NCBI GenBank assembly: GCA_017309275.1 | Contig: JAFKLT010000059.1 | Location: forward strand, 1 to 61,642 | Direction: 5' to 3' | Length of the DNA: 61,642 bases | Origin: Sphingomonadales bacterium | Lineage (GTDB): Bacteria; Pseudomonadota; Alphaproteobacteria; Sphingomonadales; Sphingomonadaceae | Part shown: positions 1 to 11,436 of the stretch, piece after piece | Layout: each line of letters opens with the position of its first letter | Position numbering within the stretch: position 1 is the stretch's first letter | Program-made: the position numbers and the translations under genes | Notes under the pieces: generated by a model | Seen by the model: only the letters and a program-made list of their open reading frames with translations | Told to the model about the DNA's origin: nothing | The model's database searches: none

Positions 1-2
1 GG

Positions 3-56
3 GCGCCGGGTCGCATCCCGCCGAGGCTCCCGCACCTCATCCTGCCCGGCGTTTAG
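3..56 (+). CDS. 3' end of an unidentified gene (partial)
   Basis: The first bases read as 17 codons in frame 3 ending with TAG at 54-56. Almost every third position is G or C, as expected for coding DNA in this genome, and the other two frames look less coding. Frame 1 stops at 106-108 in an ATGA overlap with the next gene, so it cannot be fully excluded. The product is not recognisable from so few residues; an efflux-related gene would fit the context. Confidence 0.3.
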   Translation, partial: APGRIPPRLPHLILPGV

Positions 57-104
57 TGTATGTCCGGATCACAGTGCCGATGGCCAAGAGAAAAGGATGG
101 CATC

Positions 105-2645
<2,541 letters not shown>

Positions 2646-2689
2646 GGGCGCGCAGTCGCGGCGCGATCGAACCGGAAGGGGGAGAGAGG

Positions 2690-5600
2690 ATGAACTTCAA
2701 GAATATCTCGGCCTGGTCCATCCGGAACCCGATCCCGCCGCTCGTCATGTTCTTCGGTCTGACGGTGGCGGGCATCGTCTCCTTCCTCATGATGGGGGTC
2801 CAGAGCGATCCCGACATCGATTTTCCGGGCGCCATCGTCATCATCGCCCAGCCGGGCGCCGCGCCGACCGAACTCGAAACGCAGGTCACGCAGCGCGTCG
2901 AGGCGGCGGTGCGGACGATCGAGGGGATCGACGAGCTCAATTCGACGGTTACCGAAGGCCAGTCTCAGACCTTCGTCCAGTTCGCGATCGGCACACCGAT
3001 CGACCGGGCGGTGACCGATATCCGCGACAAGATCACCCAGATCCGCAGCAACCTGCCGAACGGCATCCTCGAACCGCAGGTCATCCGCCTGTCGACCTCG
3101 GGCAACACGCTTGCCTATTGGTCGGCCTCGGCCACCGACATGACGCTCGAGGAATTGAGCTGGTATGTCGATAATGTCGTCGCGAAGCGGCTGATCGCGG
3201 TCCCCGGTATGGGCGACGCCTACCGACGGGGCGGCGTCAGCCGCGAAATCCGGGTCATCCTCAACCCCGAGCGCATGCGTGCCTATGGTCTCACCGCCGC
3301 CGCGGTGAACACCCAGCTCGTCCAGCTCAACGTCAATGCGGCCGGCGGCCGGATGGAGGTCGCAGGCTCCGAGCAGGCGGTCCGCATCCTCGGCAACGCC
3401 AGCAGCGCCAACGCCCTCGGCGAGACGCTGATCTCGGTCGGAACGAACCGGACCGTGCGCCTCGCCGATATCGCCGAGGTCAAGGATCTCTACGCCGAGC
3501 AGCGCTCGGTCTCGAAGCAGGACGGGCGGCAGGTGCTGACCTTTGGGTTCGAGCGCGCCAAGGGCGCCTCGGATGTCACCGTTTACGACGCGGCGGTCGA
3601 GGAGCTGCGCAAGCTCGAGAAGGAGAATCCCAAGGTCAAATTCACCGAGCTGTTCAGCGATATCGAATATACCAAGGGCCAATATCATTCGGCGATCAAT
3701 GCGATGGTCGAAGGCGCGATCCTCGCGGTCGTCGTCGTCTTCCTTTTCTTGCGCGACTGGCGGGCGACGCTGATCTCGGCGCTTGCCATCCCGCTGTCGG
3801 CGGTACCGACCTTCCTGTTCATGGACCTCATGGGCTTCTCGCTCAACATGATGACCTTGCTCGCGCTTAGCCTCGTTGCCGGCGTGTTGGTCGACGATGC
3901 GATCGTCGAGATCGAGAATATCGTGCGCCACATGCGGATGGGCAAATCGGCCTATCAGGCCTCGATCGACGCCGCCGACGAGATCGGCCTCGCGGTGCTC
4001 GCCACGACGATGACGATCGTCGCGGTGTTTCTGCCGGTCGGGCTGATGCCGGGCGTCGCCGGGCAATATTTCAAGAATTTCGGGCTGACGGTCGTGGCCG
4101 CGGTGCTGATGAGCCTCGCGGTCGCGCGCATGATCACGCCCATGCTCGCTGCCTATTTTCTCTCTGCGCAGGGCCCGCAAAAGCATGGCGAGGGCCCGCT
4201 GATCGACACCTATATGCGCATCTTGCGCTGGAGCCTCGATACCAGCGGGGCCGCTGCCGCGCGTGCGCGCGGCGGGCGCTGGAAATGGCTCGGCTATTTA
4301 AAGGACCATCGCATCTGGGTGGTCGGCATCGGCGTGCTGGCGCTGTTCGCGACCATCTTCAGCTTCTCGCTGCTTCCCATGACCTTCCAGCCGTCGATCG
4401 ATTCCGATACGAGCCGCGTCGCCATCCAGCTCGCACCGGGTGCGACGCTCGAACAGACCGAGGCGGTGGCCGACGAAGTGACCGATCTCATGAAGCGCGA
4501 TCCGCTCGTCGAATCCGCCTTGTCGCGGATCGATGTCGGCACGGCGACGGTCTATCTGAAACTGCGCAAGGACCGTGAGCTCACCTCCACCGAGTTCGAA
4601 AAGGACCGCGCGCCGCGGCTGGCGCAGGTTCCCGATGCCCGCATCAACTTCCAATCGCAGCATGGCGGTGGCGGCGGGAGCAGCCGTGACATCTCGATCA
4701 CGCTAGGCAGCGACGACCCGAAGAAGCTCGAAGATATCGGCAACCGGCTGCTTGCCGAAATGGCCCGTGTGAAGGAGATTCGCTCGCCGCGTGTCGAAGG
4801 CAATCTCCAAAGGCCCGAGATCGTCATTCGCCCGCGCTTCGCGCTCGCGGCGCAGCTCGGCGTCACCACCCAGGCGCTCAGCCAGTCGATCCGCGTCGCG
4901 ACGCTTGGCGAGATCGACCAGAACAGCGCCAAATTCTCGCTGTCCGACCGGCAGATACCGGTGCGCGTCGCGCTAGCGGAAGCCGCGCGCGAGCGGCTCG
5001 ATACACTGCGCAACATGCCGGTTCCGACCCGGAACGGGGGAACGGTGCCGCTTTCTGTCGTCGCAGAGATTGGCTTCGGCGCCGGCCCCACCCAGATCAA
5101 TCGGACCAACCAGGTGCGCCAGCTCACCATAGGGGCCGACCTTGCTCCGGGTCTCGTGACCGGTCAGGCGATGGAGAAAGTCGAGGCGTTGCCGGCGCTG
5201 AAGACGTTACCCGCCGGGGTCGCCCGGCTGGTGCTCGGGAGTGCCAAATGGCAGGCCGAGATGCTGCGCAACTTCGCGATCGCGGTCGTTTCGGGGATAT
5301 TCCTCGTGCTGGCGGTCCTGATCCTGCTCTATCGCAAGATCATCCCACCCTTCGTCAACATGGGCTCGCTTCTGCTCGCCCCCCTCGGCGGGGCGATCGC
5401 GTTGCTGCTGACGGGCTATCCGCTCTCGCTTCCCGTGTTCATCGGCGTGCTGATGCTGCTCGGTATCGTCGGCAAGAACAGCATCTTGCTGGTCGATTTC
5501 GCGATCGAGGAAATGGCGTCCGGGGTGCCGCGCGACGAGGCGATCGTCGACGCCGGACACAAGCGCGCGCAGCCGATCCTGATGACCACGGTCGCGATGG

Positions 5601-5869
5601 TCGCGGGCATGATCCCGACCGCGCTATCACTGACCGGCGACGGCGCATGGCGCGCGCCGATGGCGGTCACGGTGATCGGCGGGCTTATCCTTTCGACGAT
5701 GCTGACGCTGCTGATCGTGCCGGCGTCCTTCAGCCTTGCGGCGGGCTTCGAACGCAGGATGGCACCGCGCCTGCGCCGCTGGTTCACCACGGGCGGCGCG
5801 CATGCCGACCCATCGCCTGCGGGCGTCACCGACATCGGCGCGGGGCAAAGCCCGGCGGCCGATCGATAG
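2690..5869 (+). CDS. RND efflux pump inner-membrane subunit (HAE-like)
   Basis: Proton-driven RND permease of 1059 residues, the normal length for AcrB-like proteins. The start follows GGGGGAGAGAGG. It has an N-terminal membrane helix, a large periplasmic loop, and the helix-4 acidic pair in LVDDAIVEIEN (D402, D403), which is typical of HAE-type drug/organic pumps. Heavy-metal (HME) pumps instead carry a NAHK-type signature, as the CusA encoded here at 13978-17112 does. A Gly-rich stretch sits at about residues 657-662. No periplasmic adaptor or outer-membrane channel is adjacent on the right, so the partners are either left of the window or shared. The substrate cannot be read from the sequence. 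Confidence 0.85.
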   Translation: MNFKNISAWSIRNPIPPLVMFFGLTVAGIVSFLMMGVQSDPDIDFPGAIVIIAQPGAAPTELETQVTQRVEAAVRTIEGIDELNSTVTEGQSQTFVQFAIGTPIDRAVTDIRDKITQIRSNLPNGILEPQVIRLSTSGNTLAYWSASATDMTLEELSWYVDNVVAKRLIAVPGMGDAYRRGGVSREIRVILNPERMRAYGLTAAAVNTQLVQLNVNAAGGRMEVAGSEQAVRILGNASSANALGETLISVGTNRTVRLADIAEVKDLYAEQRSVSKQDGRQVLTFGFERAKGASDVTVYDAAVEELRKLEKENPKVKFTELFSDIEYTKGQYHSAINAMVEGAILAVVVVFLFLRDWRATLISALAIPLSAVPTFLFMDLMGFSLNMMTLLALSLVAGVLVDDAIVEIENIVRHMRMGKSAYQASIDAADEIGLAVLATTMTIVAVFLPVGLMPGVAGQYFKNFGLTVVAAVLMSLAVARMITPMLAAYFLSAQGPQKHGEGPLIDTYMRILRWSLDTSGAAAARARGGRWKWLGYLKDHRIWVVGIGVLALFATIFSFSLLPMTFQPSIDSDTSRVAIQLAPGATLEQTEAVADEVTDLMKRDPLVESALSRIDVGTATVYLKLRKDRELTSTEFEKDRAPRLAQVPDARINFQSQHGGGGGSSRDISITLGSDDPKKLEDIGNRLLAEMARVKEIRSPRVEGNLQRPEIVIRPRFALAAQLGVTTQALSQSIRVATLGEIDQNSAKFSLSDRQIPVRVALAEAARERLDTLRNMPVPTRNGGTVPLSVVAEIGFGAGPTQINRTNQVRQLTIGADLAPGLVTGQAMEKVEALPALKTLPAGVARLVLGSAKWQAEMLRNFAIAVVSGIFLVLAVLILLYRKIIPPFVNMGSLLLAPLGGAIALLLTGYPLSLPVFIGVLMLLGIVGKNSILLVDFAIEEMASGVPRDEAIVDAGHKRAQPILMTTVAMVAGMIPTALSLTGDGAWRAPMAVTVIGGLILSTMLTLLIVPASFSLAAGFERRMAPRLRRWFTTGGAHADPSPAGVTDIGAGQSPAADR

Positions 5870-5882
5870 AGGAGTGAAGCTG

Positions 5883-6368
5883 ATGGAGTTCGAGCGGGAG
5901 CATGACCTCCCCTATAGTGCGGAACAAATATGGGCGGTCCTCGGCGATTTCGACAATCACCGGATCTGGAACCCTTATGTCCGGATCGAGCGGCTTGCCG
6001 AGGACCCGGTCGCGATCCGCTATTCGATGCGCATGGATCCGCAAAAGCCCAAGTTTCTTGAAGTTTCCGCGGCGGTGCTCTCCGCGCGCCCCGGGGAAGA
6101 GCTGATACTCGACGTAAAGCCGAGCTTCATCCTCCAGTTTGAGGAAAGCTATATCCTGACGCCGACGGCAAGCGGGACGAAGTTCGTTCACCGCTATCGC
6201 TGCCGCGGGCCTTTTGCCTGGCTCCCGCTTCCCGGCCTCCGCACCAGCTTTCAAAGAATGCTCGCCTCGATCGACGGCATCCTGCTCAGCTACCTGAAGT
6301 CCAAATACAGCAAGCCGCAATCGCCGCCGCGACGGCCCAAGTCCAAGTTCAAAGGTGGTCGGCGATGA
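5883..6368 (+). CDS. SRPBCC (START-like) family protein
   Basis: 161-residue cytosolic protein. The start at 5883 follows GAGGAG with good spacing. The opening reads as a polyketide cyclase/dehydrase (SRPBCC) fold: an ExxxxLPYSAEQIWAVLGDF-type first strand and helix, then alternating strands ending in a helix (SFQRMLASIDGILLSYL). The C-terminal tail is basic (Lys/Arg/Pro rich). Members bind hydrophobic ligands, and no specific reaction can be assigned. The gene ends in an ATGA overlap with dsbB and starts 13 bases after the RND gene, so it belongs to the same transcription unit. Confidence 0.7.
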   Translation: MEFEREHDLPYSAEQIWAVLGDFDNHRIWNPYVRIERLAEDPVAIRYSMRMDPQKPKFLEVSAAVLSARPGEELILDVKPSFILQFEESYILTPTASGTKFVHRYRCRGPFAWLPLPGLRTSFQRMLASIDGILLSYLKSKYSKPQSPPRRPKSKFKGGRR

Positions 6369-6799
6369 CGAGCTTTCCGCTGCTGGCACCGCACAAATGG
6401 CGTCCGCTCGGCGTAGCTTGGGCAATTGCCTTCCTGTCGAGCCTAGCCGTCCTCTTCGTCGGCGAGGTCATGGGCCAAGTGCCGTGTGATCTCTGTTGGT
6501 TCCAGCGCGCCTTCATGTTCCCGCTCTCGATCATTCTCGGCATCGCAGCGTTCAAGTCGGACCGCGCCGTTGTTCCTTATGGACTGGCGCTGGCGGCCGG
6601 CGGTGCTCTCGTCGCATTCTATCACAGCTTGCTCTATGTCGGCGTCATTCCGGCTCCGATCGTCCCCTGCACCGGCGGCCCGTCATGCTCGGGAGAGAGC
6701 ATGGCAGTCGGAGGCGTGCCGCTGCCCCTCCTGTCGCTGGCCGCCTTCGCGCTCATCCTGACCCTCTTGCTCAACTTCCAAAGGAGACTGAAATCATGA
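6365..6799 (+). CDS. dsbB: Disulfide bond formation protein DsbB
   Basis: 144-residue inner-membrane quinone reductase that reoxidises a periplasmic DsbA. Four membrane segments are visible. The first active pair is C41-x-x-C44 in PCDLCWFQR, the DsbB signature. The second periplasmic pair is C102/C108 in VPCTGGPSC. The gene overlaps the SRPBCC stop and the next start by four bases each (ATGA), so the pair with the DsbA-like protein is translationally coupled. In this metal cluster it probably supports folding or repair of thiol proteins in the envelope (inference). Confidence 0.93.
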   Translation: MTSFPLLAPHKWRPLGVAWAIAFLSSLAVLFVGEVMGQVPCDLCWFQRAFMFPLSIILGIAAFKSDRAVVPYGLALAAGGALVAFYHSLLYVGVIPAPIVPCTGGPSCSGESMAVGGVPLPLLSLAAFALILTLLLNFQRRLKS

Positions 6800-7440
6800 A
6801 CCGTCGAATCGGAGTGATGGCCACGCTTGCCCTGTCGGCGCTCGCCTTTACCGGTGGCGCGATGCTCTACAGCGGGAGCGCCGAGGGCGAACCCACCAAG
6901 AAGGTCGTGGCGGGACCCGTCGACAGCCTCATTCGCCCGCACTCGCCGATCATTGGGCCGAAAAATGCCCCGGTCACGATCGTCGAATTCTTCGACCCGT
7001 CGTGCGAGGCCTGCCGTGCCTTCTATCCGACAGTCAAGGGTATCGTCGCCAAATATCCCAAGGATGTGCGTCTCGTGATGCGCTACCTGCCGCTGCACCC
7101 CGGTTCGGCCGAGGCGATCGTGATCCTCGAAGCCGCGCGTGTCCAGGGCAAGCTCGAGCCGGTGACGGCGGCGCTGCTTGAGGCGCAGCCCGACTGGCAC
7201 GACGGCAAGATGGACGGCGCCTGGGCCGCGGCCGAGAAGGCCGGCCTCAATGTCGCGAAGGCGCGCGCGATGCCAACCGCCGATGCGATGGCGTGGATGG
7301 AGCAGGACATTGCCGACGCGCGCGCGGTCGGCGTCAAGGGCACCCCGACCTTCTTCGTCAATGGCGAGATGCTCGTCCAACCCAGCCCCGAACAGGTCGA
7401 GGCCCGAGTCCAGGCCGCGGTAGCGGCAAAGGGCAAATAA
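6796..7440 (+). CDS. DsbA-like periplasmic thiol oxidoreductase
   Basis: 214-residue thioredoxin-fold protein with an N-terminal membrane anchor or signal (residues 1-25). The start is set by AAGGAGA at 6781-6787 and the ATGA overlap with dsbB. The active site is C70-E-A-C73 in FFDPSCEACRAF, and a cis-Pro loop appears in KGTPTFFVNG. It belongs to the DsbA/DSBA-oxidoreductase (thioredoxin_4) family and is almost certainly the partner of the DsbB just upstream. A perfect 13-bp hairpin follows directly after the stop. Confidence 0.9.
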   Translation: MNRRIGVMATLALSALAFTGGAMLYSGSAEGEPTKKVVAGPVDSLIRPHSPIIGPKNAPVTIVEFFDPSCEACRAFYPTVKGIVAKYPKDVRLVMRYLPLHPGSAEAIVILEAARVQGKLEPVTAALLEAQPDWHDGKMDGAWAAAEKAGLNVAKARAMPTADAMAWMEQDIADARAVGVKGTPTFFVNGEMLVQPSPEQVEARVQAAVAAKGK

Positions 7441-7445
7441 GACCC

Positions 7446-7480
7446 GCACCCGTCCCGCTTCGTCCACGCGGGACGGGTGC
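7446..7480 (+). terminator. 13-bp perfect hairpin after the dsbBA operon
   Basis: GCACCCGTCCCGC (7446-7458) pairs perfectly with GCGGGACGGGTGC (7468-7480) around a 9-base loop, starting 5 bases after the stop of the DsbA-like gene. There is no T-run, as is common in high-GC genomes. It could end transcription or protect the 3' end. Confidence 0.65.
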
Positions 7481-7630
7481 CTAGCATCCGTCGCGATGCT
7501 GCCTCACTCGCCATCGGCCCGTCGCATGGAGATGCCGGGTCACCGTCGAATCGGGGAAGAAAGAGCTAATATTCACAGCGCATTCAACGACGAAGGGGGA
7601 GTTTGAACGCCACGCAAAGGAGAGACTGAC

Positions 7631-7936
7631 ATGCGAAAACTGATGACGATCGCGGCCGCGATGCTCGCCTTCGCGCTCCCCGGAACGGCGCTTGCCCAGC
7701 ACCATGGCGATCGCGGCGGATATAGCCGCGGCCATGATGCGCCGCGGGGCCATGATCGCGACTATCGTTCCAACCGGCACGACCGGCCCTATTATGGCAA
7801 TGACCGGGGCTATCGCGGTTACGACCCCTATTATCGCGGAAACGACCGCCGCTATGAACGCCGGGACCGCTACGAGCGGCGCTACCAGAAGCGCCGGATG
7901 CACCACCACCACCGTGGGCGTCACTGGCGCGGTTAG
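7631..7936 (+). CDS. Small secreted Arg/Tyr/His/Gly-rich protein
   Basis: 101-residue protein with a clear signal peptide (cut near ALAQ, residue 23) and a well-placed AAAGGAGAG site. The mature part is almost wholly His, Arg, Tyr, Gly and Asp, with repeated RGY/RDY/DRY units and a terminal HHHH block. No known enzyme domain is visible. The His clusters would allow metal binding in the periplasm, but that is inference. It is expressed on its own: 190 bases and a hairpin separate it from dsbBA, and the next gene is convergent. Confidence 0.7.
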   Translation: MRKLMTIAAAMLAFALPGTALAQHHGDRGGYSRGHDAPRGHDRDYRSNRHDRPYYGNDRGYRGYDPYYRGNDRRYERRDRYERRYQKRRMHHHHRGRHWRG

Positions 7937-7961
7937 CGGAATCCGCGCGCTGGGCGAGAGG

Positions 7962-8621
7962 CTACCGCCTCGCCCGGTAGATTGAGATCGAGCCGGTCGG
8001 TGTCGGGATGACCTTCACTTCCTCGACAGCCTCGAAACCCGCGGCTGTAAGGATTTCCGGGACGCAGCCCTTCGCGTTGGGTTCGGTATATTCGAACCCG
8101 TCGAGCAGCTGGATCTGTCGAAAAAGCATGCGCATCAGCAGCGAGCGCTGCTCGCCATAATCGGCTATGAAGAGAGTCCCGCCGGGCCTCAGGAGCCTGA
8201 ACATCTGCGCGGCAATCGCCTTCTTCACGTCCATTGGGCACTGGTGGAGAACGAGGCTCGATACGATCTTGTCGCATTGCCGGAGTGCGTCGATGCCGTC
8301 CAGCTCGTCCCCCATGGCCTCGAACCATTGGATCTCGGCTTCGGCAACCTTAGCCTTGGCGCGTGCGATTTCCAGTACGGCGGGATCGGGATCGACCCCG
8401 AGGACCATGCTCTCCGGCGCCGCCTGCTTAAGGGCGATTGCAAACGTCCCCGTGCCGCACCCGATATCGACGATCCGCTCGCCCGGCTGCGGTTCGGCGA
8501 AGCACAGCAAGTCGCTTCGCCATCTTTTCTCTCTGGTCATGAGGGCTATGGCGGCATCATAGCGGTCGAGCGATCCGCTCTTGCCGAGTGCCGGGACGAA
8601 GTCTCTGTGTGCGTCTGACAT
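7962..8621 (-). CDS. Class I SAM-dependent methyltransferase (copy 1)
   Basis: 219-residue cytosolic enzyme with the SAM-binding motif VDIGCGTG (residues 51-58), the acidic GVDPDP loop, and a post-motif LVLHQCP segment. A conserved-looking FIADYGEQRS stretch and a C-terminal PTGSI strand recur in a second methyltransferase encoded at 30127-30813, so the two are paralogues. It lacks the conserved Cys set of ArsM, so arsenite methylation is not supported. It lies 47 bases downstream of the AraC-type regulator on the same strand. The substrate is unknown. Confidence 0.78.
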   Translation of the reverse strand: MSDAHRDFVPALGKSGSLDRYDAAIALMTREKRWRSDLLCFAEPQPGERIVDIGCGTGTFAIALKQAAPESMVLGVDPDPAVLEIARAKAKVAEAEIQWFEAMGDELDGIDALRQCDKIVSSLVLHQCPMDVKKAIAAQMFRLLRPGGTLFIADYGEQRSLLMRMLFRQIQLLDGFEYTEPNAKGCVPEILTAAGFEAVEEVKVIPTPTGSISIYRARR

Positions 8622-8668
8622 GACGCCCCTCTACTAGGTGCCGTCACGCACCGGCTTGAACGGAGAGG

Positions 8669-9358
8669 CTATGGTTCGATGAAAAGGTCGCTTGCCCGAA
8701 TACCGAACATGACCTTGATCGTGCGGGCGAAATGCGCGCTGTCGCTGAACCCCGCCATATGTGCGGCCTCGGTCGCGCTGCGGCGCCTTCCCAAAACGTC
8801 GAAGGCGATGATCAAGCGTCGCCAGAGCACAAATCGCTGGAAAGGCATGCCGATCTCGGCGGCAAAGAGATGCCGGAATCGGCCGAGCGAAAGGCGGCTC
8901 TCCTCCGCCACATCCGCGAGCCGGACAGAGCCCGTGGGGATCAGGCGGTCAATCGAGGCGGCGGCGCGGGTGATGCGCGGATCGAGCGGGGGGCGGGCGC
9001 CTCGCGTGAGCCAGTTTTTCCAGAATGACTGCTGTCCCGGCATCGCGACATGAATCGGATCGGAGCAAATCAGCCGGTTTTTCAGTTCTACCGGCGGACC
9101 GAAGCCCACTGTCGGCTCGACGAACCATAGTTCGGCTGCGGGCGCGGGAAGCAGCCGGTGTGCGGCATCGGGTTCGATGAGCAAGCAGCGCCCCGAAAGG
9201 CGCGCACCAACGGCGTCGACCACCGTGAGCGGCTCGGAACAAAACACTGCTTGCGCTGCAAAATGGCGGTGCGCGGCGGCATCGCCAACCGAACCCGACC
9301 AGAGAGCATGATAGTCGCCGAGGCTAAGTCGGCCGTTCCAGTTGGACGTGTCGGGCAT
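8669..9358 (-). CDS. AraC-family transcriptional regulator (copy 1)
   Basis: 229 residues. The C-terminal third carries the double helix-turn-helix of AraC proteins (VRLADVAEESRLSLGRFRHL, then ATEAAHMAGFSDSAHFAR with the expected F-x-x-x-F/R pattern). The N-terminal half is a compact sensing domain with a HRHFAAQ segment like the HSHLAHQ of the AraC protein at 30938-31705. It probably controls the methyltransferase immediately downstream. The ligand is unknown. Confidence 0.83.
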   Translation of the reverse strand: MPDTSNWNGRLSLGDYHALWSGSVGDAAAHRHFAAQAVFCSEPLTVVDAVGARLSGRCLLIEPDAAHRLLPAPAAELWFVEPTVGFGPPVELKNRLICSDPIHVAMPGQQSFWKNWLTRGARPPLDPRITRAAASIDRLIPTGSVRLADVAEESRLSLGRFRHLFAAEIGMPFQRFVLWRRLIIAFDVLGRRRSATEAAHMAGFSDSAHFARTIKVMFGIRASDLFIEP

Positions 9359-9484
9359 CGGGTTTCGATAGCAGGCCTAACTCGTGTGCGTAACGGGCGC
9401 CGGGTAATCTCTCTGGCTCGGAGGCTCTTTTCGGGGGCCCCAGCACAGCCTGGGAGGAGCGCGCCGACCCCGTGATAATTACCC

Positions 9485-11431
9485 TCATCGACCGGGCGCT
9501 GTCTCGATCCGGCGATGCTGCCGACTGTTGTAACGATAGCCGATCCAGAGGACTGCAAGCGCGAGAAGCTGGAGCAACAACGGTTCGAGCGAAGGAAATA
9601 TTCCCATCGCCGGGAAGCGAGGAAAATGGGCGAGCGGTGTGATGCCGAGGAGGCCGGCTTCCTGTAGCGCGCCCGCGCCCTTGCCGGCCAGGACAACTGC
9701 CAGAATCGCGATCAGTACAGAGCTGTAAGCGAAAAATTTTCCGATCGGCAGGACCCGGCTGTAACGAAGCATAACCCATGCGATTGCTGCGAGGATCACC
9801 AGCGCAGTTCCGGCTCCGGCGGCGATCGCGCCGCTACTGCCTTGCGTCGCCAGCGCGGTGAAAAACAGGATGGTCTCAAAGACCTCCCGGTAGACCACGA
9901 GGAATGCGAGCCCAAACAGAAACCAGGCCGAGCGGCGCGAAAGCGCCTTGCCCATTGCGTCACGAATATAGCGCTGCCAGCTATTGGCATGCGACTTGCC
10001 ATGCATCCAGATGCCGACCCAGACCAGAACCACGGCGGCGAAGAGCGAGCCAAATCCCTCGGTCAGCTCCCTGTTCGCGCCGCTGACAGAGATTGCATAG
10101 GTTGCGACGGCCCAGGTCGCGCCGCCGGCGACCAACGCTGCGATCCAGCCGCCATGGACATAGGACAGAACTTCGGGCCGCTCGGCCTTCCGCAAGAAAG
10201 CGATCATCGCCACCACGATGAGCAGAGCTTCGAGCCCCTCGCGCAGCAATATGGTCAGCGCCCCGACAAAGGTTGATGCATCGCTCGCTGCATCGGGGGA
10301 TAGCGCGGCCTCGGCATCGGCGAACAGGGCTTCGACCGTGGAGGCCTTGCCCGCAACCACGTCGACCGGCAAACCGCGCGCGATGGACACGCGATAGTCG
10401 GCCATCGCGGATTCTATCCGCGCCATCAGCGCAGAATCGCGCGTCGTCAGAATCGGCTCGACAGGTTCAAAACCGTCGAGATAGGCAGAGAGCGCGAGGC
10501 GCTCTGCTTCGTCTCGTTCTCCCTTGCGGTACGCGGCGACGCTTTGCACCAATTTGTCGCGTGCAACCGCAAGCTTTGCGGGCGACGCCGCGCTCAATGC
10601 CTTGGGGTTGGATCGCAAATAGGCCGTCAATGCGTCGGCCTGCTTCGTTCCGAGCGTGCGGCCAAGTGCTTCGGGGCTGAGACTTGTGAAGGCCTGCAGG
10701 TCTGGAACCAGCTTGCGAGCGGACGGAGTCTGGTCCCAGATTTGTTGGCCGGTCGAAACATCGCGAAAGGCAAAGCCGCCGGCATAGGCAGCGACCGCCC
10801 ACCGGTCGTCTGAGGGCAGCTGGGCAAAACTCGGCATGGACGTACCCTCGAGCCCTTGGCCTATGACCTGATAGAGTGCGAACAGGCTGCGTTTGCGAGC
10901 GCGACCGATATCGGTGAAATCAATGGGTGCGGGATCGAGGCCCTTCGCCTGAGGTCCCTTGCCATCGCCGCGCGAGCCGTGACAGCTGGCGCAATTTTCC
11001 AGAAACACCTGGGCCCCACGCAGCGGATCGGGGGCTTTGCGCGGGGCGAGGGGCACCGGATAGGCTGCGAGCAGGTCCGCTGCGAGTCCGCGCGCGTTGC
11101 CGGCCACTTTCCCGGGGTCGGACTTCGATGCGATCGCCGCTTCGAGTTTCCCCGCTTCGGCGACAAGGCCAGCCCGTGCGGGTGACGCCGGGAGGGTCGC
11201 GATGCCTTTGCGCACGGTGGCCGAAAACTCGGTCATCTCGGCATATTCAACCGTGCTCGCCACTTCGCCGTTCGCGACGGCGCCGCCATAATCGACGGCG
11301 AGATAATCCAGCAGGCGCCAGATGGTCTGGACTTCGTCGGCAGCGCTGCGCGCCTCTGCCGTCTGCACGGTGAAGCCGCCGATGGTGGCCAGCAGGATCA
11401 GCAGGAAGCGAAAGCGGCGAGCGGTCTGCAT
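9485..11431 (-). CDS. Cytochrome c-FTR1 iron permease fusion
   Basis: 648-residue protein. A signal peptide is followed by a helical segment, then a cytochrome c domain with CASCH (C147, C150, H151) and a distal Met in MPSF. The C-terminal half (about residues 385-640) is an FTR1 permease with the REGLE iron motif at 397-401 and about seven membrane helices. FTR1 moves Fe(III) coupled to Fe(II) oxidation, so the fused heme domain could serve as the electron acceptor (inference from the fusion). The start is only 5 bases after the CDF gene, so the two form an operon under the MerR-type promoter at 12158-12188. Confidence 0.88.
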   Translation of the reverse strand: MQTARRFRFLLILLATIGGFTVQTAEARSAADEVQTIWRLLDYLAVDYGGAVANGEVASTVEYAEMTEFSATVRKGIATLPASPARAGLVAEAGKLEAAIASKSDPGKVAGNARGLAADLLAAYPVPLAPRKAPDPLRGAQVFLENCASCHGSRGDGKGPQAKGLDPAPIDFTDIGRARKRSLFALYQVIGQGLEGTSMPSFAQLPSDDRWAVAAYAGGFAFRDVSTGQQIWDQTPSARKLVPDLQAFTSLSPEALGRTLGTKQADALTAYLRSNPKALSAASPAKLAVARDKLVQSVAAYRKGERDEAERLALSAYLDGFEPVEPILTTRDSALMARIESAMADYRVSIARGLPVDVVAGKASTVEALFADAEAALSPDAASDASTFVGALTILLREGLEALLIVVAMIAFLRKAERPEVLSYVHGGWIAALVAGGATWAVATYAISVSGANRELTEGFGSLFAAVVLVWVGIWMHGKSHANSWQRYIRDAMGKALSRRSAWFLFGLAFLVVYREVFETILFFTALATQGSSGAIAAGAGTALVILAAIAWVMLRYSRVLPIGKFFAYSSVLIAILAVVLAGKGAGALQEAGLLGITPLAHFPRFPAMGIFPSLEPLLLQLLALAVLWIGYRYNSRQHRRIETAPGR

Positions 11432-11436
11432 CGGTC

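Noticed and set aside
7962-8621. Methyltransferase copy 1 as an ArsM arsenite methylase
   Set aside because: The spaced Cys residues of ArsM are not present in matching positions, and the ars operon is 48 kb away.
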